Part shown: piece after piece, positions 20,676 through 28,920 of the stretch
Layout: each line of letters begins with the position of its first letter
How positions within the stretch are numbered: the stretch's first letter is position 1
Source of the DNA: Phycisphaeraceae bacterium
Lineage (GTDB): Bacteria; Planctomycetota; Phycisphaerae; Phycisphaerales; Phycisphaeraceae
Length of the DNA stretch: 55,392 nucleotides
Assembly: GCA_020849625.1 (NCBI GenBank)
Contig: JADLFV010000088.1
Coordinates: 1-55,392 of the forward strand
Direction of reading: 5' to 3'
Translations under genes and position numbers: made by a program
The notes under the pieces: generated by a model
What the model was told of the DNA's origin: nothing
Seen by the model: the letters and a program-made list of their open reading frames with translations, nothing else
Databases searched by the model: none

Positions 20676-21119
20676 ATGGCTGAACAAACCAACAAGAAGA
20701 AACCCGCTGCCGACGACACCGTGGAAAAGGCTCTGGACGAAGCCCGCCAGTCATTGGACGAGGTGCGCGAAGCGGTCGAGCCGACCGGTGAAGTTGACGG
20801 CGCCGAATTGATGGAGCAGGGCGCGGGTCCGGCTGACATCGGCCTGCTGGGCGATGTCGATCTGCACGTATCGATCGAACTGGGCCGCACGGAGATGCTG
20901 GTCGAAGATGTGCTGAAACTGGCAGGCGGCAGCGTGGTCGAACTGGACAAGCTGGCCGGCGATCCGGTGGACGTGTTCGCCAACGGCCGACTGGTGGCCC
21001 GCGGTGAAGTGCTGGTGCTCAACGACAACTTCTGCATCCGCATCAGCGAGATCGTGGACGATCTCCAGGAGCAGGTTGAAGCGGTGGCTCAGGAGCAGGA
21101 AGTCGCTTCCACCACCTGA
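20676..21119 (+). CDS. fliN: Flagellar motor switch protein FliN
   Basis: FliN makes up the lower C ring. An acidic, helical N-terminal region (about 1-60) precedes the SpoA domain, with [39 protein letters not shown] and [25 protein letters not shown], the typical FliN core. The 147 residues match FliN, not FliM, which would be about twice as long with a CheC-like domain. It lies 9 bases after fliL; fliM normally sits between them. Confidence 0.93.
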   Translation: MAEQTNKKKPAADDTVEKALDEARQSLDEVREAVEPTGEVDGAELMEQGAGPADIGLLGDVDLHVSIELGRTEMLVEDVLKLAGGSVVELDKLAGDPVDVFANGRLVARGEVLVLNDNFCIRISEIVDDLQEQVEAVAQEQEVASTT

Positions 21120-21163
21120 GCGAAGACGATTGCCCGCGGCCGGAGGCTGCGGTTAGACCCCGG

Positions 21164-21219
21164 ACCCCCTGAAGTGTCGCCACTGGCGACTGCTTCACAA
21201 GGGACCACTTCCGGGGGGC
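21164..21219. repeat. Composite inverted repeat with CCCCCGGAAGT element, copy 5
   Basis: An exact reverse element (ACTTCCGGGGG at 21207-21217) faces a degenerate forward one (CCCCCTGAAGTG at 21165-21176). Between them is the stem GTCGCC-ACT-GGCGAC. Together they can fold into one hairpin in the fliN-fliO gap. This layout recalls inverted uptake-sequence pairs that double as terminators, although there is no T-run. Confidence 0.65.
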
Positions 21220-21233
21220 CATGGAGGGCCGAC

Positions 21234-21956
21234 GTGTTGAAGCGCAGAACGCTTCTATTTTCGATAGCCGTCATCACCCTGGCTTTCGCCACGCCCGTGA
21301 GAGGCCAGTCGTCGCTGTCCGACCTGGCCCAGCAACTGGCCGAGACCAGAGCCAACACCGAAACCGAAGCACCAGCCCCGGTTGAAACCAGCGCCGTCGA
21401 AGCGCAGCCGCTGGGATCGGTGGTTCCCGATCAGAGCGGGCCTTCCGATCCGGCCGATAGCGGCGTCTTCGACACCGGCAACTCCTGGTTGCTCAGCACC
21501 CTCACCGCCCTGGGCGTCGTGCTCGGCCTGGTGCTGCTGCTGCGCTGGCTCTTCGTGCGCTACTTTGGCGGCCGATTGGCGGTGCGCTCCACACCGGTGG
21601 TGGAAGTGCTCAGTCGCAGTTTGATCGCCCCGCGCCAGCACGTGCTGCTTCTGCGCGTCGGCTCGCGCATCCTGGTGGTCAGCGAATCGCCCGGCGGCAT
21701 GCGCACGCTGGCGGACGTCGATGATCCCGAAGAAGTCGCCTCGCTGATCGGTGCGGTTTCGTCAGCCCGCGACAACTCCATCAGCCGCGGGTTTAGCCGC
21801 ATGCTGCACGGGTTCCACGGCCAGTACGAAGACAAGCAGACCGAACTGGAAGGCGGCGACGACGGTGAAGTTGCAGTGGATCGCGCCCGCGATTCGCTCG
21901 ACGGCCTGCTCTCGCGCGTGCGCCTGATGAGCGGGCGGCAGGGGGACCCGTCATGA
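21234..21956 (+). CDS. fliO: Flagellar biosynthesis protein FliO
   Basis: FliO assists assembly of the FliP/FliQ/FliR export gate. The N-terminus looks like a signal peptide (RRTLLFSIAVITLAFATPVRGQ). A Glu/Pro/Ala linker, one membrane helix (about 88-106, LSTLTALGVVLGLVLLLRWL) and the FliO domain (VEVLSRSLIAPRQHVLLLRVGSRILVV) follow. I set the start at GTG 21234 because GGAGGG lies just upstream. The longer frame from 21174 would include the inverted repeat. It overlaps fliP by 4 bases. Confidence 0.85.
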   Translation: MLKRRTLLFSIAVITLAFATPVRGQSSLSDLAQQLAETRANTETEAPAPVETSAVEAQPLGSVVPDQSGPSDPADSGVFDTGNSWLLSTLTALGVVLGLVLLLRWLFVRYFGGRLAVRSTPVVEVLSRSLIAPRQHVLLLRVGSRILVVSESPGGMRTLADVDDPEEVASLIGAVSSARDNSISRGFSRMLHGFHGQYEDKQTELEGGDDGEVAVDRARDSLDGLLSRVRLMSGRQGDPS

Positions 21957-22828
21957 TTCGCCGCCGCACCCTGCTGCTGAGTCTTGCTCTGTCGCTGTTG
22001 CTGCCGTGCACGGTGTTGGCCCAGGATGCCGCCAACGAGCCGCTGGATCTTTCCAACCCGGTGACAGTGCTGCGTAACGCCAGTGCCGCGCTGCCGATCG
22101 CCGCACCGGATTCGCCTGCGACCACTTCCGAAGGCACTTCCGGAGGCGGTAGCCAGAAGCTCAGCGCCACGCTTTCGATTCTCGCGCTGCTGACGGTGCT
22201 GACACTGGCCCCGGCCCTGCTGGTGATGTGCACCAGCTTCACGCGCATCGTGGTGACGCTGGCCCTGCTGCGGCAGGCGATCGGCACCCAGTCGCTGCCG
22301 CCATCGCAGGTGATCGTGGGTTTGTCGATGTTTTTGACGTTGCTGGTGATGGCCCCGACCTTCGAGCGGGTCAACCGCGAGTTCATCGTGCCCATGCAGG
22401 CCGGGGAGTTTGAGAACAACCAGCAGGCGTGGGCGGCCGCCCGTCAGCCGCTGCGCGATTTCATGTTCGCTCAGATCGAGTATGCCGGCAACTGGCAAGA
22501 CGTGTACATGATCCTCAACTACCGCGGCATCGACACCAGCGAGCCGTCGAAGCTGACGCGGGCCGACGTGGACATGATCACGCTGGTGCCGGCCTTCATG
22601 CTCAGTGAATTGAAGGTGGCCTTCCTGATCGGGTTTCGCCTGTTCCTGCCGTTTCTGATCATCGACATGGTGATTTCCAGCGTGCTGATATCAATGGGCA
22701 TGTTGATGTTGCCGCCGGTGTTCATCAGTCTGCCGTTCAAGTTGCTGATGTTCGTGCTGGTGGACGGGTGGATGCTGGTGGCGGGGAATCTGTTGAAAAG
22801 TTTTGCGGTACCGGGGGTGACGACGTAG
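21953..22828 (+). CDS. fliP: Flagellar export gate protein FliP
   Basis: This polytopic subunit of the type III export gate has an N-terminal signal peptide (about 1-24) and four membrane helices. The family signatures are FTRIVVTLALLRQAIG, LPPSQVIVGLSMFLTLLVMAPT, LVPAFMLSELKVAFLIGF and LPFLIIDMVISSVLISMGMLMLPP. The 291 residues fit the family, with a linker after the signal peptide that contains two variant TTCCGGAGG-type repeats. Its stop is followed by word-repeat hairpin H6. Confidence 0.96.
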   Translation: MIRRRTLLLSLALSLLLPCTVLAQDAANEPLDLSNPVTVLRNASAALPIAAPDSPATTSEGTSGGGSQKLSATLSILALLTVLTLAPALLVMCTSFTRIVVTLALLRQAIGTQSLPPSQVIVGLSMFLTLLVMAPTFERVNREFIVPMQAGEFENNQQAWAAARQPLRDFMFAQIEYAGNWQDVYMILNYRGIDTSEPSKLTRADVDMITLVPAFMLSELKVAFLIGFRLFLPFLIIDMVISSVLISMGMLMLPPVFISLPFKLLMFVLVDGWMLVAGNLLKSFAVPGVTT

Positions 22829-22833
22829 TGGGA

Positions 22834-22911
22834 GAGGCTTGAGGGATGAGACTTGAGGCTTGTGGCCTCGAACCTCCCGCCCTCAAGCCTCAAGCTTGAA
22901 ACCTCAAGCCT
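22834..22911. repeat. Word-repeat hairpin H6 (GAGGCTTGAG family)
   Basis: The left arm (22834-22860) repeats GAGGCTTGAGG, and the right arm (22880-22911) repeats CCTCAAGCCT. It begins 5 bases after the fliP stop and ends 7 bases before fliQ, so no separate ribosome site for fliQ is visible. It belongs to the same family as H1, 15 kb away. Confidence 0.8.
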
Positions 22912-22918
22912 AACACAC

Positions 22919-23173
22919 ATGACCATTGACCAGTCCATCGAGATCGTTCGCCAGACGCTGACGCTGATGCTGATGCTCAGTCTGCCCATTCTGGGGGCGG
23001 CCCTGGTCATCGGGCTGCTGGTCAGCATTCTGCAGGCGGTGACGCAGATTCAGGAGCAGACGCTCAGCTTCGTGCCCAAGATCGTGGGCATGGGCGTCGT
23101 GGCCATCTTCGTCGCGCCGTGGCTGTTCATGAAGATCATGGAGTTCGCAGCAAAGATGTTCGGAGAGATGTGA
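22919..23173 (+). CDS. fliQ: Flagellar export gate protein FliQ
   Basis: This 84-residue two-helix protein has the family pattern IEIVRQTLTLMLMLSLPIL, then GLLVSILQAVTQIQEQTLSFVPKI and IFVAPWLFMKIMEF. It forms the outer part of the FliP-FliQ-FliR gate. I chose ATG 22919 because the frame upstream of it translates the arm of hairpin H6. It stands in the standard order between fliP and fliR. Confidence 0.93.
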   Translation: MTIDQSIEIVRQTLTLMLMLSLPILGAALVIGLLVSILQAVTQIQEQTLSFVPKIVGMGVVAIFVAPWLFMKIMEFAAKMFGEM

Positions 23174-23175
23174 TG

Positions 23176-23306
23176 AAAACTCGAAACTCGAAATTCGAAA
23201 CTCGAAATAAACTCAAAACTCGAAACAAACCTGAAGCAAGATCCCTTCTGCTTCGAGTTTGGGATTTTAGATTTATTTCGAGTTTCGAATTTCGAGTTTC
23301 GAGTTT
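23176..23306. repeat. Word-repeat hairpin H7 (AACTCGAAACTCGAA family)
   Basis: The left arm (23176-23229) is a run of AACTCGAAA words, and the right arm (23251-23306) is the matching TTTCGAGTTT run. An inner GAAGCA/TGCTTC stem closes the loop. It is the largest hairpin inside the flagellar run and fills the fliQ-fliR gap. The fliR ribosome site GGAGG begins just at its right end. Confidence 0.88.
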
Positions 23307-23318
23307 GGAGGCACTTTA

Positions 23319-24167
23319 GTGCCGATTGACCTGACGCCCATCCTCGCTCACGCTCCCGCATGGCTGCTGGTGCTGTTCCGGCTGACCGGCATCTTCGTCA
23401 TCGCGCCCATGCTCGGCAGCGAAACCATTCCGCGACAGGTCAAAATTTTCCTGGCCCTGGGCTTGTCCTTCTGCGTTTATCCCATGTTGCTGTCCCCCGC
23501 CCCCGGAAGTGCTGTTTCCGGGGGCACCCCCGGAACGCACCATGCAGCGGCGCATCTTGGCGCGGTGATCGAGCAGGGTGTGCCGCTGTGGCCGATGACG
23601 GGCATGATCGCGGTGGAGTTGCTGATCGGTTTCGCCATCGGTTTTGCCGCCAGCCTGCCCATCATCGGCCTGCAGATCGGCGGGCAGATGATCGATCAGC
23701 AGATGGGCCTGGGTTTTGCCGGCATCGTCAACCCGGAGATGGACGAAGAGGCCGGCATCGTGGCCCGCACCCTGTTCATGCTGGCACTGACCATCTTCAT
23801 CCTGATGGGCGGCCACCGGGCGATGTTCGCAGCCCTGATCGGCTCCTTCGACAAGATCCCTTTGGGCGGGTTCGACAACTTCAGCGGGCTGACCGTACTG
23901 ATGGTGGGTCTGCTGGGCGTGGTCTTCGACATGGCGGTGCGGGTGGCGGCCCCGATGTTGTGCGTGATGTTCCTGGTGCAGCTTGCACTCGGTTTCATCA
24001 TGCGCACGGTGCCGCAGATCAACGTGCTGAGCGTGGGTTTCATCGTGCGCATCCTGCTGGGCGCGACGTTCATGACCGCCTTCGTGGCGATCGCGGCCGG
24101 GGTGTTCAGCGAGACAGTGCGGCAGGTGATGTCGCAAGTGTTGCAGTTTTTTACCTTCGTAAAGTGA
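23319..24167 (+). CDS. fliR: Flagellar export gate protein FliR
   Basis: This 282-residue polytopic gate subunit has about six membrane helices. The N-terminal WLLVLFRLTGIFVIAPMLGS, then PRQVKIFLALGLSF, MIAVELLIGFAIGFAAS and GGQMIDQQMGLGFAGIVNPE are family signatures. It starts with GTG at 23319, 8 bases after GGAGG. Between helices two and three, residues about 61-73 (APGSAVSGGTPGT) are encoded by three alternating copies of the CCCCCGGAA element, which extend a loop. Confidence 0.94.
   Translation: MPIDLTPILAHAPAWLLVLFRLTGIFVIAPMLGSETIPRQVKIFLALGLSFCVYPMLLSPAPGSAVSGGTPGTHHAAAHLGAVIEQGVPLWPMTGMIAVELLIGFAIGFAASLPIIGLQIGGQMIDQQMGLGFAGIVNPEMDEEAGIVARTLFMLALTIFILMGGHRAMFAALIGSFDKIPLGGFDNFSGLTVLMVGLLGVVFDMAVRVAAPMLCVMFLVQLALGFIMRTVPQINVLSVGFIVRILLGATFMTAFVAIAAGVFSETVRQVMSQVLQFFTFVK
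23500..23535. repeat. Three alternating CCCCCGGAA elements inside fliR (copy 6)
   Basis: An exact forward element (23500-23510) is followed by a reverse TTCCGGGGG (23516-23524) and a forward CCCCCGGAA (23527-23535). Each adjacent pair forms a 9-bp perfect stem, with loops of 7 and 2 bases, so two mutually exclusive hairpins lie within the fliR coding sequence. Confidence 0.8.
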
Positions 24168-24170
24168 CTC

Positions 24171-25247
24171 ATGGCTGAAAACGATTTCGAAAGAACGGAA
24201 GACGCAACGCCGAGGCGCAAGCGCGAGCAGCGCGAGAGCGGCAACGTGGCTCGCTCCACCGACCTGACCGCGGCGGTGCTGCTGCTGGCCAGTGTGGTGC
24301 TGCTGCACATGTTGGGCCTGCGCGTGCTTGGCGGCATGAAGATGTCGATGCAGAACCTGCTGGGCGCGGTCCACACCGACAATCCCGCCTCGGCCGACGA
24401 TTTCGCAGCCCTGGCGTCCTACAGCGTGCGCATCGTGGTGGTGAGCCTGGGGCCCATGCTGCTGGCTTTGATGGCCGTGGGCGTGATCGCAGCCATGAGT
24501 CAGGTGGGCTTGCTGTTGTCACCCAAGCCGCTGGTTCCGAAATTCGATCGCCTGTCACCACTACGTGGGGTTAAGAACCTGTTCAACCTGCGTGCTGCAG
24601 TGCGGCTGGTGATGAGCCTGGCCAAGGTCATCGTCATCGCTACGCTGGCCACTTGGGTCATCCTCGACGACCTGCCGCGCATCATGCACATCGGCGAACT
24701 GGCCACTGGGCAGGCCTTTGCCGCGTCTGCGGAGCTGGTCTATCTGCTGGCGCTGAAGCTGGCAGCCCTGCTGATCGTGCTGGCGGTGCTCGACTACAGC
24801 TATCAGCGCTTCCAGCACAACCAGGACATGCGCATGAGCAAGTACGAGGTCAAGCAGGAGATGAAGGAGATGGAGGGCGATCCGCTGATCAAGCAGCGCC
24901 GCTCGCGCGTGGCCCGCCAGCTTGCCCTGCAGCGCATCGCTCACGACGTGCCCAAGGCTGACGTGGTGGTGACCAATCCCACGCATTTTTCGGTGGCGAT
25001 CCGCTACGACTCAGCCACCATGGCCGCGCCCAAGGTGATCGCCAAGGGGGCTGACTACCTGGCTTTGCGCATCCGGCAGATCGCAGTGGCCCACGGCATT
25101 CCCATCATCGAACGCAAACCCCTGGCCCAGGCGCTCTACAAGAACGTCGATGTCGGCCAGGAGATTCCACCCCAGCACTACGCCGCCGTGGCGGAGATTC
25201 TGGCTTACGTCTATCGCATGGCCGAGCGCGAGGCGGCGGCCGTTTGA
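24171..25247 (+). CDS. flhB: Flagellar export switch protein FlhB
   Basis: FlhB switches export from rod/hook to filament substrates. It has 358 residues. A basic N-terminus with ERTEDATPRRKREQRESGNVARS is followed by four membrane helices. The cytoplasmic domain carries MSKYEVKQEMKEMEGDP and the autocleavage motif NPTH (in VVVTNPTHFSVAIRYD). KVIAKGADYLALRIR and the IIERKPLAQALYK segment follow. It starts 3 bases after fliR, and hairpin H8 follows the stop. Confidence 0.96.
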   Translation: MAENDFERTEDATPRRKREQRESGNVARSTDLTAAVLLLASVVLLHMLGLRVLGGMKMSMQNLLGAVHTDNPASADDFAALASYSVRIVVVSLGPMLLALMAVGVIAAMSQVGLLLSPKPLVPKFDRLSPLRGVKNLFNLRAAVRLVMSLAKVIVIATLATWVILDDLPRIMHIGELATGQAFAASAELVYLLALKLAALLIVLAVLDYSYQRFQHNQDMRMSKYEVKQEMKEMEGDPLIKQRRSRVARQLALQRIAHDVPKADVVVTNPTHFSVAIRYDSATMAAPKVIAKGADYLALRIRQIAVAHGIPIIERKPLAQALYKNVDVGQEIPPQHYAAVAEILAYVYRMAEREAAAV

Positions 25248-25252
25248 AAGAA

Positions 25253-25378
25253 AACAAGGAGACACGGTGACAAGGAGACAGGGAGAGGGAAGAAATAAAG
25301 GAAGCGCATCATGAGTAACCAGGCCAACGACCACACAATCCCCTTGTCTCCTTGTCTCCTTGTCTCCTTGTCTGTCTT
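25253..25378. repeat. Word-repeat hairpin H8 (CAAGGAGA / CTTGTCTC family)
   Basis: The left arm (25253-25289) repeats ACAAGGAGACA, and the right arm (25340-25378) repeats CCTTGTCT four times. They flank a 50-base loop. It occupies the whole flhB-flhA gap and ends 9 bases before the flhA ATG. The word family is the same as H5 after flbD. Confidence 0.85.
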
Positions 25379-25387
25379 GTAACCAGC

Positions 25388-27583
25388 ATGGCCAAAGCAG
25401 CGAACAACCTGACCATCCCCGCCTGGGTGCAGCAAGTGGCGCGCTATCGGTCGATCATCGTGCCGCTGGCGTTCATCGGGCTGCTGGCGATCATCGTGGT
25501 GCCGCTGCCGCCGGTGATGATGGACGTGCTGCTGAGCCTGAACATCGCCCTGGCGGCGGTGATTCTGCTGACGACGCTGTACGTCGAGACACCGCTGGAG
25601 TTTTCGGTGTTTCCGTCGCTGCTGCTGGGCACGACGCTGTTTCGCCTAGTGCTCAACATCGCCACCACGCGCATGATCCTGACCGCCGACGCCGCCACGC
25701 CGCAGGAGGCGGCGCAAGTGGCGGGGCAGGTGATCGAAGCGTTCGCCAGCTTCGTGGCTGGGTCATCGGTCGTGGTGGGCGTGATTCTGTTCGTGATCCT
25801 GATCATCGTGCAGTTCGTGGTCATTACCAAAGGCGCCACGCGCATCAGCGAAGTGGCCGCCCGCTTCACCTTGGACGGCATGCCCGGCAAGCAGATGGCC
25901 ATCGACGCCGACCTCAACGCCGGGCTGATCGACGAGGCCGAGGCAAGAAAACGCCGCGCGCAGATTTCGCAGGAAGCGGACTTCTACGGCGCGATGGACG
26001 GTGCCGCCAAGTTCGTGCGCGGCGACGCCATTGCCGGCATCATCATCACCCTGGTCAACATCGTCGGCGGCTTCACCATCGGCGCGCTGGTCAAGGGCTG
26101 GACGCTCACCGAATCGCTGGACGTGTTCACCCGGCTGACCATCGGCGACGGCATCGTCTCGCAGTTGCCCGCGTTTGTCATCTCCCTGGCCGCGGGCCTG
26201 ATCGTCACGCGCTCCTCCAGCCGCAACGATCTGGGCACCGAGCTGATCAGCCAGTTGACGCACCGACACACGGCCCTGTTCATCGCGGCGGGTTTCCTGG
26301 CGGCCCTGGCGCTGACGCCGCTGCCGACTGTTGTCATGCTCACGCTGGCTTCTTCGGTGGGCGGCCTGGGCTGGATGCTTCGCCGTATCAAGGTCGTCGA
26401 GCAACAGCGTCTTGCCGACAGCGAACGGAAGAAGGGCCAGAAGAAAGCTGAGTCCGCGCCCGTTGAGCAGGCCCTGCACGTCGATACGCTGGAACTGGAG
26501 ATCGGCTACGGCCTGGTGCGCATGGTCGATGCCTCGCAGGGCGGCGATCTGCTGGACCGCATCACCATGATCCGTCGCCAGCTTGCCGCGGAGATGGGTT
26601 TCGTCATGCCGCCGGTGCGCATCCGCGACAACATGCAGCTTCAGCCCAACGAGTATCACATCAAGATTCGCGGCAACTCCGTGGCTGATGGGACGATTTA
26701 CCCCGGCCACTACCTGGCTATGGACGGCGGGTTGGCCAGTGAGAAACTTCCGGGGGTGCGCACCCGCGAGCCGGCCTTCGGGCTGGAAGCGGTCTGGGTC
26801 GAGCCGGGCCAGAAGCAGCGGGCCGAGGCTCTCAACTACACCGTGGTCGATGCCGTCAGCGTGCTGGCCACGCACCTGACCGAGGTGGTCAAGAACCACG
26901 CCTGGGAATTGCTCTCGCGCGAGGAGACCAGCAACCTGGTGACGCAGCTTAAGGAAAAAGCCCCGCGCCTGTGCGAGGAAGTGTTCACCGGCGATCACAA
27001 GCTCATCAAAGCCGGCGAGTTGCAGAAGGTGCTGCAGAACCTGCTGCGCGAGCGCGTGCCCGTGCGCGACATGGAGACCATCGCCGAGACGCTGGGCGAC
27101 TGGGCCGTGCGCACCAAGGACCTGGACGTGCTCACCGAATACGTGCGCAATGCGCTGCGGCGGACGATCTGCGGACAGTTCGCGGTGGTCGAGCCTGCCG
27201 ACCGCAACGACCTGGACCAGGCCCAGTCCGCCACCCGTCTCTACTGCGTCAGCCTCGACCCCGCGCTGGAGGATCAGATCAACGGCTTCATCGAGCGATC
27301 AGTCGAAGGCACCAGCATGACCATGCCACCCGCTGTCGCCAATCGCATCACGCACGCGATCCTTGAGGAGTTGCAACGATTGATCCAGGCGGGGCATCAT
27401 CCGGTGGTGCTGGCTTCGCCGCAGGTCCGCGCCCAGGTGCGGCAATTGCTCGAACCGCACTTGCCCAGCGTGGCGGTTCTCGGATACAACGAAGTCAGCA
27501 AAGGCGTCGAGGTCGAATCGCTCGGCCTCGTGCAGATCCATGAAGGCAAACCCACCCAAACCTACGAGGGGGCCGTGGCTTGA
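25388..27583 (+). CDS. flhA: Flagellar export gate protein FlhA
   Basis: FlhA is the major export-gate protein and forms a nonameric ring that docks chaperone-substrate complexes. The membrane half (about 1-350) has eight helices and the FHIPEP signature region with TRISEVAARFTLDGMPGKQMAIDADLNAGLI. The cytoplasmic half runs from about 370 to 731. ATG 25388 is chosen because the longer frame upstream translates hairpin H8. The length is normal. The stop overlaps the TTG start of flhF by 4 bases. Confidence 0.96.
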   Translation: MAKAANNLTIPAWVQQVARYRSIIVPLAFIGLLAIIVVPLPPVMMDVLLSLNIALAAVILLTTLYVETPLEFSVFPSLLLGTTLFRLVLNIATTRMILTADAATPQEAAQVAGQVIEAFASFVAGSSVVVGVILFVILIIVQFVVITKGATRISEVAARFTLDGMPGKQMAIDADLNAGLIDEAEARKRRAQISQEADFYGAMDGAAKFVRGDAIAGIIITLVNIVGGFTIGALVKGWTLTESLDVFTRLTIGDGIVSQLPAFVISLAAGLIVTRSSSRNDLGTELISQLTHRHTALFIAAGFLAALALTPLPTVVMLTLASSVGGLGWMLRRIKVVEQQRLADSERKKGQKKAESAPVEQALHVDTLELEIGYGLVRMVDASQGGDLLDRITMIRRQLAAEMGFVMPPVRIRDNMQLQPNEYHIKIRGNSVADGTIYPGHYLAMDGGLASEKLPGVRTREPAFGLEAVWVEPGQKQRAEALNYTVVDAVSVLATHLTEVVKNHAWELLSREETSNLVTQLKEKAPRLCEEVFTGDHKLIKAGELQKVLQNLLRERVPVRDMETIAETLGDWAVRTKDLDVLTEYVRNALRRTICGQFAVVEPADRNDLDQAQSATRLYCVSLDPALEDQINGFIERSVEGTSMTMPPAVANRITHAILEELQRLIQAGHHPVVLASPQVRAQVRQLLEPHLPSVAVLGYNEVSKGVEVESLGLVQIHEGKPTQTYEGAVA
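26746..26756 (-). repeat. CCCCCGGAAGT element, copy 7
   Basis: Exact reverse element within flhA. The coding strand reads Lys-Leu-Pro-Gly-Val in the cytoplasmic domain. Confidence 0.65.
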
Positions 27584-28920
27584 AGTTGAAGACTTTTTCC
27601 GCAGACACGATGGCTCAGGCGCTGGCGAAGGTCAAACGCGAGATCGGCGCCGATGCGGTGATCCTGCACACGCGCAGCTACAAGCGCGGCGGGCTGTTCG
27701 GCATCGGGGCGCGAACCGTGGTGGAAGTCACCGCCGCCGACGGCCGCCAGGTCGGCAAGGTCAATCGCCGCAAGGCTCAGAACTCCCCGCGCCGCGCCGC
27801 CCTGCGCCAGGCCAGCGTGCCCGTCGATCCGCCCACCATCAAGCTGCCGGCGGCTCCGCCCGTTATGCCGCCCATCGGTGAAGTGCAACTGGCCGGCGAC
27901 CTGATCAAGCGCACCTACGCGGCCGCCAAGGTCGAAATCGAACAGCGTCAGCAGCAACAACAGCTGGCTGCGGCCGTTACCGTAGCGCCGATGCCCGCCG
28001 ATCATCTGCAACTGGTCGAGGAAATGCGCGCGGTCAAACGCCTCGTGCAGCGGGCCATCGCGCCCAGCACGGACAAGGTGGATGCCAGGCAGTTGCCCGA
28101 TGCCCTGTTCGATCAGTATCGCGCCCTGCTGGAGCAGGAGGTGGCCCAGGAGATCGCCGACGAGGTCGTGCACCAGGTTCGCGGCCGACTCGATGACGAG
28201 CAGTTGGAAGATCATGAGGCTTGCCGGGCTGCCGTACTGGAGGCGGTCAAAGCGTTGCTGCCCAAGTCGTCCGGACTCGCAGAGGCCAACTCGGCACAGA
28301 AGGCAAAAGTGAAACTGGGTAAGCCGCGCACCATCGCCCTGGTGGGGCCGACGGGTGTGGGCAAGACCACGACCATCGCCAAGCTGGCTGCCAATTTCAA
28401 GCTGCGCGAGAACCGCCGCGTGGGCCTGGTGACGCTGGATACCTACCGCATCGCGGCCGTAGAGCAGCTTCGCACCTATGCCGAGATCATCGGCGTGCCG
28501 CTACGAATTGTGACTTCCGGGGGTGAGCTTTCCGACGCCATCGCCTCCATGGCCGACTGCGACGTGGTGCTGATCGACACCGCCGGGCGATCCCAGCGCA
28601 ACGATCAGCGATTAAATGAGCTTTCTCAAATCTTAGAAAAAGCTGCCCCTGACGAGGTTCATCTGGTATTATCTTCCACCTGCACGCAGAAGGTTCTGCT
28701 GGAGGTGGCGGAGCGCTTCAGCATCATCCGAACTGATCGGGTGATCTTTACCAAGCTGGACGAGGCGGTGACCTTCGGCGTGCTGGTGAACGTGTTGAGA
28801 AAGGTCAACAAGCAGTTGAGTTACGTCACCACGGGTCAGGAAGTGCCGCATCAGATCGAGCCGGGCGATGGTCAGCGTCTGGCCCAGTTGGTGCTAGGGG
28901 GCGAGGGTCCAGGAACATGA
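27580..28920 (+). CDS. flhF: Flagellar placement GTPase FlhF
   Basis: This SRP-type GTPase marks the site of flagellar assembly. It begins MKLKTFSADTMAQALAKVKREIGADAVIL, the FlhF B-domain. The NG domain (from about 246) has G1 LVGPTGVGKTTTIAKLA, the DTYRIAAVEQLRTYAEII motif, G3 DTAGRSQRND and G4 TKLDE. The start is TTG overlapping the flhA stop, and flhG overlaps the end by 4 bases. 446 residues is within the family range. The pair with FlhG suggests a defined pole or site and a controlled flagellar number. Confidence 0.93.
   Translation: MKLKTFSADTMAQALAKVKREIGADAVILHTRSYKRGGLFGIGARTVVEVTAADGRQVGKVNRRKAQNSPRRAALRQASVPVDPPTIKLPAAPPVMPPIGEVQLAGDLIKRTYAAAKVEIEQRQQQQQLAAAVTVAPMPADHLQLVEEMRAVKRLVQRAIAPSTDKVDARQLPDALFDQYRALLEQEVAQEIADEVVHQVRGRLDDEQLEDHEACRAAVLEAVKALLPKSSGLAEANSAQKAKVKLGKPRTIALVGPTGVGKTTTIAKLAANFKLRENRRVGLVTLDTYRIAAVEQLRTYAEIIGVPLRIVTSGGELSDAIASMADCDVVLIDTAGRSQRNDQRLNELSQILEKAAPDEVHLVLSSTCTQKVLLEVAERFSIIRTDRVIFTKLDEAVTFGVLVNVLRKVNKQLSYVTTGQEVPHQIEPGDGQRLAQLVLGGEGPGT
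28513..28523 (-). repeat. CCCCCGGAAGT element, copy 8
   Basis: Exact reverse element within flhF. The coding strand reads Thr-Ser-Gly-Gly-Glu in the GTPase domain, just after the guanine-binding DTYR region. Confidence 0.65.

Noticed and set aside
21174..21233. Upstream start for fliO
   Set aside because: The extra 20 residues would be encoded by the inverted-repeat hairpin and there is no ribosome site; GTG 21234 with GGAGGG is better.
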